Shown here one piece after another: positions 48,457-57,655 of a stretch of 64,000 nt of DNA (within the stretch, counting starts at the first letter, position 1; the number at the start of each line of letters is the position of its first letter). The notes beneath the pieces were generated by a model. The model was not told the origin of the DNA. It ran no database searches and saw nothing but the letters and a program-made list of their open reading frames with translations. The translations under genes were made by a program, and so were the position numbers. The DNA lies in contig NC_019684.1 of assembly GCF_000316645.1 (NCBI RefSeq), forward strand, positions 4,183,501 through 4,247,500. The letters are read 5' to 3'. The DNA comes from Nostoc sp. PCC 7524. GTDB lineage: Bacteria; Cyanobacteriota; Cyanobacteriia; Cyanobacteriales; Nostocaceae.

Positions 48457-51400
48457 TTAGCACTTAGCACCCAAAGTCATTAAGGCAGATTTTTGAGGCG
48501 TTGTTAAACCTGTTACTGCATAGATATTCATCTGTTCATAAATCTGCTCGGCTTTGAAAGTATTGATACGCTGTTTTGTGTTCATATCCCAAATTGTGAT
48601 AGCAGCATAACCATCACCAGCCGCGAGAAGATTACCTTCTGGGTTGAAGGCAGCGCACATTACCCAAGTGTCATGTCCTTCTAAGGTAGCTATACAATTA
48701 CCACTGCCTACATCCCAGAGTTTAATTGTATTGTCGCTGCTGGTACTAGCTAGGGTACTACCATCAGGACTAAAAGCGATCGCCCACAGCATATCTTCAT
48801 GTCCTTGCAGTGTGTGGAGACATTCCCCTGTTTCTACATCCCATAACTTGATGATTCTCTCTACACTACTACCAGTAGCCAAAGTCCGACCATCAGGGCT
48901 AAAAGCCACCCACCATACCCAGTTATGATGTCCGGAAATTGTGCGGTAGCACTGTTTGGTGGTGATGTCCCAAATGTTAACGGTGTAGTCAAAACTACCA
49001 AATGCTAACTTTGTGCTATCGGGACTAAAAGCAACTGACATTCCTAGGTGTACGGGGAAGGTATCTAATAATTGTCCCGTAGCCGCATCCCACAATTGAC
49101 TGGCTTTGTCATAGCTAGTGCTAGCTAAAAATCGCCCATCAGGACTATAGGCGACTCCTGTCACCATGCCTACGTGTCCTTGGAGGGTTTTGCTACACTG
49201 ACCTGTGGTGACATCCCATAACTTAATGGTGGTGTCAGCACTGGCGCTGGCTAGGGTGTGTCCATCTGGAGCAAAGTCTACATCAAAAATCAAATCTGTG
49301 TGTCCGTATAAAATACGACATTCACCGTCTAATGTCCAAAGTCGTACAGTCCGGTCTTCATTCCCACTTGCAACGATCGCTGTCATGGGACTCCAGGCTA
49401 CGGATTTTACCCAGTTATTTCTGCCCTTAAATGTTCTAAAACACTCACCAGTGGCGACATCCCACAACTTGAGAGAGAAATCATCTGCACCAGTAGCCAG
49501 TAAAATACCTTGGGGGTTAGCTGCGATCGCATCTACTGAATTGGCGTGTCCTTGCAAGGTTTTCAGGCATTGAAAAGTAGTAATATCCCAGAGGCGAATT
49601 GTACAATCTATACTGCAACTAGCGAGGATTTGATCGTTGATGAAGGCGATCGCTAGTATGCCATTAGAATGTCCTTCTAAAACGCCGAGGCCAACACCTT
49701 GATCCACATCCCAAAGTCTAATTGTTTGATCTAAGCTCCCACTAGCAAGTATTCCTGATGAACTAAAAGCAACAGATTTGATCCAATCTGTATGTCCTTG
49801 TAAGGTATGAATACAAGAACCTGTAGTTATATCCCATACTTTAACTGTGTGATCTCCACTACCGCTAGCGAGTATATTACCTTGAGGATGCAACTTTACA
49901 GACCAGACTTTACTGCTATGTCCACGCAGAATTTGAGTACATTCCCCCAAGTTGATATCCCAAAATCTAATAGTAGATTCAGCGTAACTACTTATTAAAG
50001 TAGTTCCATCGTGATGAAAAACAACACTAAGAACACCACCATGATGACTGGCTAGAGTTTGCCAACACTGGCCGGTTTTGACATCCCACAGCTTAATATT
50101 GCCATCTTGTCCCGCAGTGGCTAAGGTACTACCATCAGGACTAAACGCCACACACCAAGTCAAACCTATATGTGCCTGACATTCAATTAATTGCTGACTA
50201 CTGACGACATCCCAGATAATTAAGTAACCATCGAAATGACCGGTGGCCAAGGTTTTACCATCAGGACTGAAGGCTATAGTCATAATATTAGAAAAAGTGG
50301 TAGCAAATACAGATTTCGATAAATCCGCATGAGCAAAGTTCACTCTTTTGAGAGGAGTGTCTTGGAGATAGACTTGCCAAATTGTTAAACCAGAGAAATT
50401 ATAACCAGTTAAATCAGTTTTGAGGTGGCACAGAAGATTTAAGATATTACCGCCTGCGTATCCTGGTTCTAGAGGAGAAGATGGATTTTTGATTGTGTGT
50501 AAAATCTGTGTGAGTTGAGTTTCTATTGCTTGTTTAGTTCGTAGATTTTGCAATAAATACTCAATGATGGGTTGAAGAATGAGCTTGGTTTGAGCAATGC
50601 GGATGTAATCTTTAGCAGTGGCTTTAATTACAGCGTGGCTGTTAAACAGTGTGGGAGTTGTCTGTTGATGCTGGAGAATTTCTGTACATACCTGCTGTAT
50701 AAATTGGTTTGCCACATATTCCATCACCACGGGTTGCAGCGTGAAATGAACTGATGTTTCTGGAAGAGATTTTTTTTCAATCAGATTACGCCGACTCAGA
50801 GAATCTAGAGCCTCAAGGAGTTTCATTGATGATATTGGTAAGACCAAATCGCCACGTAAATCTGCTAAAGTGACAGCCTCGCGGTTAATCGCTAACCAGA
50901 AAATTAGGTCTTTTTCTAAAAGTGATAGACGATAGAATTGCTGCCCTAACAAGTCGTAAATACTACCAAAAACTGTAGAACCTTGAGCGAAAAATTCCGC
51001 GATATTACCATCAAATAATTCTTGAATCGTAGTAGCGATAATTTTTAAAGCCAGGGGATTACCAGCGTAGTGTTGAATGAATTTTTGCCAATCAGCATCA
51101 GAACCGCAGAAAAAGCTTTTCGTTCTAACTAATTCTAAAGCAGCGATCGCACTCAAACCTGGAAGTTGCATTGATCGCACTGGCAGATTCTCACCTTCTA
51201 ATCCTGCTACTTCTTGGGGTTTTTCGCGGCTGGTGAGGATGACACAACTTTGATGAAATGTTTCACCGATTTGCTTGAATAAATTGCCGTAGTTTTCGTA
51301 ACCCAGTTGGTAACGCCCAGAATGATCGCCACTAGCTAAGATTGATTCGGTATTATCTAGGATTACCAGACAACGGTGCGATCGCAAATGCCCCATGAAC

Positions 51401-52155
51401 TGTGAAATCAGATGAGTAACATTCTCTGATAAACTCACAGGTTGTCCGCAGGCGAAGAATTGCAGCAAATTCGCTAGCAGTTCCCCCAAGGTGGGACTAT
51501 TGCCCAGACTGCGCCATACCACAAACTCAAACTCCCCTTGAATTTGCTGTGCTAGCTTCACCGACAGAGAAGACTTACCAATTCCCCCCATGCCTAATAA
51601 TGCTACCAACCGACAGCGATCGCGAATTATCCAATGGGCTAATTTACTAACTTCCTCTGTACGTCCGAAAAAAATTGATACATCAACAGCTTCACCCCAG
51701 TCTGTGTGGGGAGTGGGGAGGAGCCACTGCGTTGCGGAGGACAGTTGCGTGGGCGGGTTCCCCGACTTGAGCAAACTGTCCGTTGGGGTTTCCCCCGTTG
51801 TAGCAAGTGACGTTGGGGAGTTGGGAGTAGGGGAAGATAAGGTAGTGAGATTGCTTGCTTGTTGCTCCGTGTTCCTATTGGCTTCTGTGGCGCGAACATA
51901 ATCTTGGGGGGTTAAATCTAAACCAAAGGCTCGAAAAAAATAGGTCAGAGTTTGCTTATCAACCCCTTCTTCCCGTGACAAAACCTTAGAAATAGTGAAA
52001 GGAGCTAACTGAGTACGGTAACTCAATTCTTCGATGGTGAGCCTAGCCCCATCGTTTTCCAACATCTCCGCTTGATGCCTAGCCTCCTGAAGCTTGCTAA
52101 ATCCAGAAAGACTGAGGATAACACCACGCCTGCGTTTTTGCTTGTGCAATTCCAT
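48457..52155 (-). CDS. STAND NTPase: HTH, NB-ARC, pentapeptide-like and 14 WD40 repeats
   Basis: A 1232-residue signalling protein. Order: N-terminal helix-turn-helix (about 35-90), repeat-derived linker (about 100-145), NB-ARC (P-loop ALLGMGGIGKSSLSV, Walker B CLVILDN, ILTSREKP, GNPLALKI), winged-helix region, pentapeptide-like NFSGLTIWQVYLQDTPLKRV, then 14 WD40 units each ending in LWDV-like motifs, enough for two seven-bladed propellers. STAND proteins assemble on ligand binding; the ligand and output are unknown, and no catalytic effector domain is fused. Some relatives are anti-phage sensors, but no defence genes adjoin it. Confidence 0.92.
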   Translation of the reverse strand: MELHKQKRRRGVILSLSGFSKLQEARHQAEMLENDGARLTIEELSYRTQLAPFTISKVLSREEGVDKQTLTYFFRAFGLDLTPQDYVRATEANRNTEQQASNLTTLSSPTPNSPTSLATTGETPTDSLLKSGNPPTQLSSATQWLLPTPHTDWGEAVDVSIFFGRTEEVSKLAHWIIRDRCRLVALLGMGGIGKSSLSVKLAQQIQGEFEFVVWRSLGNSPTLGELLANLLQFFACGQPVSLSENVTHLISQFMGHLRSHRCLVILDNTESILASGDHSGRYQLGYENYGNLFKQIGETFHQSCVILTSREKPQEVAGLEGENLPVRSMQLPGLSAIAALELVRTKSFFCGSDADWQKFIQHYAGNPLALKIIATTIQELFDGNIAEFFAQGSTVFGSIYDLLGQQFYRLSLLEKDLIFWLAINREAVTLADLRGDLVLPISSMKLLEALDSLSRRNLIEKKSLPETSVHFTLQPVVMEYVANQFIQQVCTEILQHQQTTPTLFNSHAVIKATAKDYIRIAQTKLILQPIIEYLLQNLRTKQAIETQLTQILHTIKNPSSPLEPGYAGGNILNLLCHLKTDLTGYNFSGLTIWQVYLQDTPLKRVNFAHADLSKSVFATTFSNIMTIAFSPDGKTLATGHFDGYLIIWDVVSSQQLIECQAHIGLTWCVAFSPDGSTLATAGQDGNIKLWDVKTGQCWQTLASHHGGVLSVVFHHDGTTLISSYAESTIRFWDINLGECTQILRGHSSKVWSVKLHPQGNILASGSGDHTVKVWDITTGSCIHTLQGHTDWIKSVAFSSSGILASGSLDQTIRLWDVDQGVGLGVLEGHSNGILAIAFINDQILASCSIDCTIRLWDITTFQCLKTLQGHANSVDAIAANPQGILLATGADDFSLKLWDVATGECFRTFKGRNNWVKSVAWSPMTAIVASGNEDRTVRLWTLDGECRILYGHTDLIFDVDFAPDGHTLASASADTTIKLWDVTTGQCSKTLQGHVGMVTGVAYSPDGRFLASTSYDKASQLWDAATGQLLDTFPVHLGMSVAFSPDSTKLAFGSFDYTVNIWDITTKQCYRTISGHHNWVWWVAFSPDGRTLATGSSVERIIKLWDVETGECLHTLQGHEDMLWAIAFSPDGSTLASTSSDNTIKLWDVGSGNCIATLEGHDTWVMCAAFNPEGNLLAAGDGYAAITIWDMNTKQRINTFKAEQIYEQMNIYAVTGLTTPQKSALMTLGAKC
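51700..51835. repeat. dispersed repeat within the STAND coding sequence
   Basis: GGGGAGT units, then GCGTGGGCGGGTTCCCCGAC and TTGGGGAGTTGGGAGTAGGG. The core matches the intergenic element at 22604-22630 with small changes that keep the reading frame. Confidence 0.7.
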
Positions 52156-52416
52156 GAAATTTTCAGGACAAGGACAAGTTAAGGTTAATTTTATTGGTTT
52201 TAAGAAAAATCAAGCTGCCTCTAAACTTGATACAAATCAATATACGACATAATTCTGAGGCGTTGCAGAGTGCTGATCGACTAGCAAAGCGGCACTTGAT
52301 TGGTTACAAAACTTAAGTTAGTGCTTAACGCCTTGATCTTGGCTGGTGCAGATGGGGTGGAACAGACAAACTGGGATTGTCAGCAATAAAACACTGAAAT
52401 CACAGGACTAAATATC

Positions 52417-52614
52417 ATGTTTGCATCAATTATTCTGCTAATGCGTAACCATCTGGGTAATACCAAGTTTAATCAACTGCGTGGCAAATTGATTGCTATG
52501 CACGCTCAGACTATCACTTACTTTTGCGATCGCTTTCATATTGACAATGCTACCCGTCAGCATCTCATCCGTCTAGCTCGTGACAACGGCAAACGTTTGG
52601 GGTTACTTGCTTAA
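52417..52614 (+). CDS. small hypothetical protein (65 residues)
   Basis: A basic, soluble protein with MRNHLGNTKFNQLRGKLIAM, HAQTITYFCDRFHI and TRQHLIRLARDNGKRLGLLA, regular enough to be real. The start could be ATG 52417 or 52441; neither has a good ribosome site. Similar sequences of about 40 bases flank it (52303-52350 and 52608-52651). It stands 92 bases before the NdhK-like gene on the same strand. Function unknown. Confidence 0.6.
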   Translation: MFASIILLMRNHLGNTKFNQLRGKLIAMHAQTITYFCDRFHIDNATRQHLIRLARDNGKRLGLLA

Positions 52615-52706
52615 CTTAGCACCTTAACACCTTTATCTTTACTGGTGCAGTTCTACAAGTCATCAGAAACTTGAGTTATCAAGATTATTCTTAGGTACTC
52701 AAACTT

Positions 52707-53414
52707 ATGACAAACACAATTATCAATCCCGCAGAAACTCCCCAAGTTACCCAAAACCTATCAGAAAACTTCATTCTTACCACCCTAGACGACCTGTATA
52801 ACTGGGCGAGAATGTCCAGTTTGTACCCGATGATGTTTGGTACAGCCTGCTGTTTCATGGAATTTATGGCCGCTTACGCTTCCCGCTTTGACATGGAAAG
52901 ATTTGGCATGATTCCCCGTGCTACTCCCAGACAAGCCGACTTAATGATTACCGCCGGCACAATCACTATGAAGTATGCACCAAATTTAGTGCGACTTTAT
53001 GAACAAATGCCCGAACCCAAATATGTTATTGCAATGGGAGCTTGCACCATCACCGGCGGAATGTTTAGTGTTGATTCTCCCTCGGCTGTCAGAGGTGTAG
53101 ATAAATTAATCCCCGTAGATGTCTACATACCCGGTTGTCCTCCCAGGCCAGAAGCCGTCATTGATGCAATTATCAAACTGCGGAAAAAAATCGCTAATGA
53201 CAGTCTGCAAGAAAAGCAAAACACCCAACAGACTCACCGTTATTACAGCACCACTCACAAAATGAAAGTAGTTGAGCCAATTCTCAACGGACAATATCTC
53301 AGAAGCTCAAAGCGTGAAATACCACCCCAAGAACTACCTCCCTCATCCTCATTCCAACTTGCACCAAACACAAAACAGAAAACTTCCGTAAAACCTCCGT
53401 GTCCCTCCGCGTAA
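52707..53414 (+). CDS. NdhK-like (NuoB family) iron-sulfur subunit, paralogue
   Basis: Closely related to NdhK, the N2-cluster subunit of the NDH-1 complex. All four cysteines are kept: [10 protein letters not shown] (two), [10 protein letters not shown] and GCPPRPEA. It differs from the usual NdhK around [20 protein letters not shown] and [10 protein letters not shown], and there is no ndhC or ndhJ beside it. Instead two Coq4-type genes, a methyltransferase and a P450 follow. The C-terminal residues ([12 protein letters not shown]) come from a CCTCCGTGTCCCTCCGCG repeat. It may be an alternative NDH-1 subunit or a redox partner of the cluster. Confidence 0.88.
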   Translation: MTNTIINPAETPQVTQNLSENFILTTLDDLYNWARMSSLYPMMFGTACCFMEFMAAYASRFDMERFGMIPRATPRQADLMITAGTITMKYAPNLVRLYEQMPEPKYVIAMGACTITGGMFSVDSPSAVRGVDKLIPVDVYIPGCPPRPEAVIDAIIKLRKKIANDSLQEKQNTQQTHRYYSTTHKMKVVEPILNGQYLRSSKREIPPQELPPSSSFQLAPNTKQKTSVKPPCPSA

Positions 53415-53438
53415 ACCTCCGCGCCCCTTTGCGTTGCT
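53395..53438. repeat. dispersed CCTCCGCG repeat at the end of the NdhK-like gene
   Basis: CCTCCGTGTCCCTCCGCGTA and CCTCCGCGCCCCTTTGCGTT span the stop codon of the NdhK-like gene and fill the gap to the next start. Confidence 0.6.
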
Positions 53439-54398
53439 ATGAATATGTTTGTCTTCTCCCCTCAAGAACTCCCCTTTGTCTTAGCAACACTCACCACAGT
53501 AGCCGCTCAACCAAAAACACTCTCACCCCTAGAGCAGCAATTTTTACAGGTAGTGAATCAACTACACCAAGGTAATGTAACAATTGCAGACTTATCCCCC
53601 ATCACACCTGCACAGATAGCCGAAGTAATTCCTCATCCCCACCAACGCAAAATCTTACTACAGATGGCGATGGTGATGGCGATGGTAGATGGGGAGATTA
53701 CACCCATACAACAAAAAGCATTGCGATCGCTAGCTGATATCCTAGGTGTGAATGAACAAGGCTTAAGAGTATTACACAAAGCAGCCAACGGTCACAAACT
53801 CCTCGCCCGCATCGATATGATGCGGCGGATTATGGGCAAATTTATGGGTGCTGCTTACCAACAAGAAGGATTTCTTGGCATTAAGAAAATGCTAACTCCC
53901 TTCTTCAATGGTGGCGAAGATGCAGAAGTCGCTTGGAAGTATCGCCAATTAGGACTACTACCACAAGGAACTCTAGGCCGTATCTTTTGGGAACACTGCA
54001 CCCAACACCACTTTAGTTTTCCTGGTGAAGCTGGCGGTATTCCTGAACGCTTAGTATTTCATGATTTTGGGCATATCCTCTCAGGTTATGGCACAGATCC
54101 CCAAGGTGAGATTCAGCAGGGAGCATTTCAAGCAGGTTACATCCGCGAAGATGGCTTTGTATTTCTGCTATTTGTAATTTTACATTTCCATTGGGGGATG
54201 CAAATCACACCTGTTGCAGATGCCAATGTGGGACTGTTTGATATTCCCTTAGTCATGCACGCACTGCAAAGAGGAGCAGCTTGTAAAGTAGACCTTTCCG
54301 ATAATTGGAACTTTTGGGAAGTAGTGGATGTGTCTGTAGGTGAGTTACGCGATCGCTATAGTATCCCTTCCCTTGAGCTTAAAGGCAATAGGGAGTAG
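53439..54398 (+). CDS. Coq4-type protein with N-terminal TerB-like domain
   Basis: A 319-residue protein. The N-terminal 130 residues are helical and include MAMVMAMVDGEITPIQQKAL, reminiscent of TerB-like domains. The C-terminal part has FHDFGHILSGYGTDPQGE (His208, Asp209, His212, Glu224), exactly the HDXXHX11E zinc motif of Coq4. Coq4 in eukaryotes and proteobacteria acts on a ubiquinone precursor ring; cyanobacteria make plastoquinone, so the substrate is probably another quinone or lipid (inference). It starts 24 bases after the NdhK-like stop. Confidence 0.8.
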   Translation: MNMFVFSPQELPFVLATLTTVAAQPKTLSPLEQQFLQVVNQLHQGNVTIADLSPITPAQIAEVIPHPHQRKILLQMAMVMAMVDGEITPIQQKALRSLADILGVNEQGLRVLHKAANGHKLLARIDMMRRIMGKFMGAAYQQEGFLGIKKMLTPFFNGGEDAEVAWKYRQLGLLPQGTLGRIFWEHCTQHHFSFPGEAGGIPERLVFHDFGHILSGYGTDPQGEIQQGAFQAGYIREDGFVFLLFVILHFHWGMQITPVADANVGLFDIPLVMHALQRGAACKVDLSDNWNFWEVVDVSVGELRDRYSIPSLELKGNRE

Positions 54399-54440
54399 GG
54401 AATGGGGAGTAGGGTAATTTTCAACACAGGAGAAATTCCC

Positions 54441-55493
54441 ATGAATGAAAAAAAACTGCAAGCATTTGTAGGACAGGTTGTTGCTGATATGGCAGCCAGT
54501 ATGTCCGCAGCGATGACAGATATTGGACACAAACTTGGTTTATATCAAGCAATGGCTGGTGCAGGGCCAATGACAGCGATGGAACTAGCTTTAAAAACTG
54601 ATATCCATCAGCGTTATGTGCTGGAGTGGTTAAATAACCAAGCCGCCGGCGGTTACGTCACTTACGATCCAGTTAATCACACCTACGAGTTACCCGACGA
54701 ACACGCAATGGTGCTGGTGAATGAAGCTAGTCCTGTATTTATGGCTCCAGGGTTTGATTCTGTGGCTGCCATGTGGCTGGATGAAGAAAAAGTTATAGAT
54801 GCTTTTCGTACTGGCAAAGGTATTGGTTGGCATGAACATCATCATCGGCTGTTTTGCGGTACTGAAGCATTTTATAAAACTGGCTACCGCAGCTTTTTGA
54901 CTACAGAATGGATTCCGGCTTTAGAAGGTGTAGAGGACAAATTAACAGCAGGTGCCAAGGTTGCTGACGTTGGTTGCGGTCATGGTGCATCTACAATCAT
55001 CATGGCTCAAATGTACCCAAATTCAACATTTTGGGGTTTTGATTATCATGATCAATCCATTGAAGTCGCTCGTCAACGAGCCGCAACTGCCGGAGTTGGA
55101 GACAGAGTAAAATTTGAGGTAGCAACGGCTAAGAATTTTCCCGGCTCTAACTACGACTTAGTTTGTTTCATGGATTGTCTGCACGATTTGGGAGATCCTG
55201 TAGGTGCAGCCAAGCACAGCCGAGAAGCATTAGCGAATGATGGTACTGTACTGCTAGTTGAGCCATTTGCTGGCAATGAAGTTGAGGAAAACCTGAACCC
55301 CGTAGGTAGGCTTTTTTATGCTGCTTCTACGGCATTTTGTACTCCTAATTCTCTCTCTCAAGAAGTGGGTTTGGGACTAGGCGCACAAGCAGGAGAAAAG
55401 AGACTGGCACAAGTGATGTCTCAAGCTGGTTTTAGCCAGTTTCGACGTGCTACACAGACACCGTTTAATCTCATCTTAGAAGCCAAGGTGTGA
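54441..55493 (+). CDS. SAM-dependent methyltransferase with winged-helix N-terminus
   Basis: A 350-residue class I methyltransferase: a helical/winged-helix N-terminal half (AMTDIGHKLGLYQAMAGAG, TDIHQRYVLEWL) and a Rossmann domain with AKVADVGCGHGAST, WGFDYHDQSIEVARQRA and LVCFMDCLHDLGD. It resembles the Rv2258c-like group of small-molecule methyltransferases. I start at ATG 54441 with AGGAGA upstream. It lies between two Coq4-type genes in the same direction, so O- or C-methylation of a quinone-like ring is an obvious guess. Confidence 0.85.
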   Translation: MNEKKLQAFVGQVVADMAASMSAAMTDIGHKLGLYQAMAGAGPMTAMELALKTDIHQRYVLEWLNNQAAGGYVTYDPVNHTYELPDEHAMVLVNEASPVFMAPGFDSVAAMWLDEEKVIDAFRTGKGIGWHEHHHRLFCGTEAFYKTGYRSFLTTEWIPALEGVEDKLTAGAKVADVGCGHGASTIIMAQMYPNSTFWGFDYHDQSIEVARQRAATAGVGDRVKFEVATAKNFPGSNYDLVCFMDCLHDLGDPVGAAKHSREALANDGTVLLVEPFAGNEVEENLNPVGRLFYAASTAFCTPNSLSQEVGLGLGAQAGEKRLAQVMSQAGFSQFRRATQTPFNLILEAKV

Positions 55494-55570
55494 ATTTTAG
55501 CCAGAGCGATCGCTAGTTGGGAGAATAAGATTAAAGGCGATCGCCTCACCCACAATCAGGGTAACTGATT

Positions 55571-56224
55571 ATGCTCAAACAATTACACAAAATCAAGGCT
55601 CTTTTGGCAGCTAAAAACTCCGGTCATTTGGGTGATTTTGCCATTCTCAAGTCTGATTTATTTGGTGCTAAAGTCGCACCCGAAGTAGCTACCAGAATGC
55701 AACCATTACAGGGATATCATCCGCCGATTGATTTAGAGAAGTTAAATCAATATCCTCCAGGCACATTTGGCCGGGAATATGCCACTCATATGCAAGCAAA
55801 TCACCTCCAGCCAATGAATGTTAGCCCAGAATTAGAGGCTGTGGCTAGGCGCAATGTCTTTGCTTTACGCTACGTCGTCACCCACGATATTTTTCATGTT
55901 TTACTTGGCTTTGATACTACCTACGCAGGTGAAATTGGCGTATTAGCTTTTGCTGCGGAGCAAAATTTTAGTAAATCTCTTAAAATCAGCTTACAGTTAG
56001 CTAAATTTCTTTATCCTTTACTGGCTCCTCAACAAACCAAGATGATTTTCGCCAACCTCAAAAAAGGTCAAAAACTAGGTAGAAAAGTAGATTTTTTGTT
56101 AAGTTATCCCTTTGAAGAACACTGGCATGAACCCATTGAGGAATTGAGAAAGCATTTAGGATTATTAGAATTGATCATAAATCCACCAATTACAGATAAT
56201 ATTCTTTCTCAAGATTCCATCTAA
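55571..56224 (+). CDS. Coq4-type protein
   Basis: A 217-residue protein with the whole Coq4 core: THDIFHVLLGFDTTYAGE holds His105, Asp106, His109 and Glu121 in HDXXHX11E order, preceded by FGREYATHMQANHLQP and followed by FEEHWHEPIEELRKHLG, all typical of the family. It is only distantly similar to the other Coq4-type protein of the cluster. A P450 gene starts 24 bases later behind AAGGAG, so the two are probably cotranscribed. Confidence 0.88.
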   Translation: MLKQLHKIKALLAAKNSGHLGDFAILKSDLFGAKVAPEVATRMQPLQGYHPPIDLEKLNQYPPGTFGREYATHMQANHLQPMNVSPELEAVARRNVFALRYVVTHDIFHVLLGFDTTYAGEIGVLAFAAEQNFSKSLKISLQLAKFLYPLLAPQQTKMIFANLKKGQKLGRKVDFLLSYPFEEHWHEPIEELRKHLGLLELIINPPITDNILSQDSI

Positions 56225-56248
56225 AGCTTTAGATAAGGAGCATTACTG

Positions 56249-57631
56249 ATGATTACAGCACAAGAAAATTCCACCAATCAAATTCTTCCTAAGTTACCAA
56301 TTAAACCACCCATACCTAGATGGCTACAAACTTTGAGGGTGCTGATAAATCCTATCTATTATCTCCAGAAAACACAACAGGAATATGGTGATATATTCAT
56401 ATCAGAATTTGGTGGCTTTCCTGCACAAATAATTATTAGTAATCCCCAAGCTATTCAAGAACTATTTACTGCTGATGCTCAATTATTTTATTCAGGTGAA
56501 GGTAATAATACAATTGAACCGTTGGTAGGGACTAACTCGTTGATTTTGTTGGATGGCGATCGCCACTTACAACAGCGTAAACTTTTAATGCCTTCTTTCC
56601 ACGGTGAACGAATGCGGGCTTATGGTGAGTTAATCCGTGATATTACTAAGCAAGTCGCCAGTCAATGGAATATCAAAAAGCCATTTGTTGCCCGTCCTAC
56701 TATGCAGGATATTTCTCTGCAAGTCATTCTCAGGGCTGTATTTGGACTCAAGGAAGGTGAACGTTACCAACAAATCAAACAAGTTTTAACTGAGATGTTG
56801 GATAGTTTTAATTACCCTTTGAGTGCTGTTTTTCTATTTTTCCAATTTTTGCAACATGATTTAGGTGATTGGACTCCTTGGGGAAGGTTTGTACGCCGCA
56901 GAAAGTTACTGGATAAATTGCTTTACCAGGAAATTAATGAACGTCGCACTCAAGTTGAGAATCAAGGTGAAGATATTTTGAGTTTGTTATTGTCTGCGCG
57001 GGATGAAAATGGTCAACCCATGACTGATGTCGAGTTACGGGATGAGTTAATGACTATGCTATTTGCTGGGCATGAAACTACAGCGATCGCTTTATCTTGG
57101 GCATTATATTGGGTGCATTATATTCCTGAAGTTCGCGACAAATTACTGCAAGAACTCAACTCGATTGATATAGCAAATGCAGACCCTACAACAATTACTC
57201 AATTACCTTATTTAAATGCTGTTTGCTCAGAAACCCTAAGAATTTATCCGGTAGCTTTCTTTAGTTTTACCCGCATTCTCAAAGTACCGATGAAATTCAT
57301 GGGTTACGATTTATCCCCAGAGATGAGAATTTCTCCCTGTATTTATTTGACTCACCATCGCCCAGATATTTATCCTGAACCTGAACGATTTAAACCAGAG
57401 CGTTTTTTAGAACGTCAGTTTTCACCTTATGAATTTTTCCCCTTTGGTGGTGGTAATCGTCGCTGTTTAGGTATGGCATTTGCCCTGTTTGAAATGAAGT
57501 TAGTTTTAGCAACAATCCTCTCAAATTATTCCTTGGAATTGCTAGACAAAGTGCCGCTCAAACCTGTGCGCCGTGGTATAGTATTTGCTCCCAATGGTGG
57601 CGTAAATTTGATGGTAAAAGAGAAGAAATAG
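56249..57631 (+). CDS. cytochrome P450, CYP110-like
   Basis: A 460-residue P450 without an N-terminal anchor. Oxygen-binding I-helix AGHETTA near residue 272, K-helix ETLR, and the heme loop FGGGNRRCLG with the cysteine ligand near residue 406. The general look is that of the cyanobacterial CYP110 family, some of which hydroxylate fatty acids or terpenes. AAGGAGCATT gives a strong ribosome site. As the last gene of the cluster it could hydroxylate the product of the Coq4/methyltransferase steps. Confidence 0.92.
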   Translation: MITAQENSTNQILPKLPIKPPIPRWLQTLRVLINPIYYLQKTQQEYGDIFISEFGGFPAQIIISNPQAIQELFTADAQLFYSGEGNNTIEPLVGTNSLILLDGDRHLQQRKLLMPSFHGERMRAYGELIRDITKQVASQWNIKKPFVARPTMQDISLQVILRAVFGLKEGERYQQIKQVLTEMLDSFNYPLSAVFLFFQFLQHDLGDWTPWGRFVRRRKLLDKLLYQEINERRTQVENQGEDILSLLLSARDENGQPMTDVELRDELMTMLFAGHETTAIALSWALYWVHYIPEVRDKLLQELNSIDIANADPTTITQLPYLNAVCSETLRIYPVAFFSFTRILKVPMKFMGYDLSPEMRISPCIYLTHHRPDIYPEPERFKPERFLERQFSPYEFFPFGGGNRRCLGMAFALFEMKLVLATILSNYSLELLDKVPLKPVRRGIVFAPNGGVNLMVKEKK

Positions 57632-57655
57632 CAGGCAAGCATAACTCAAGACTTA

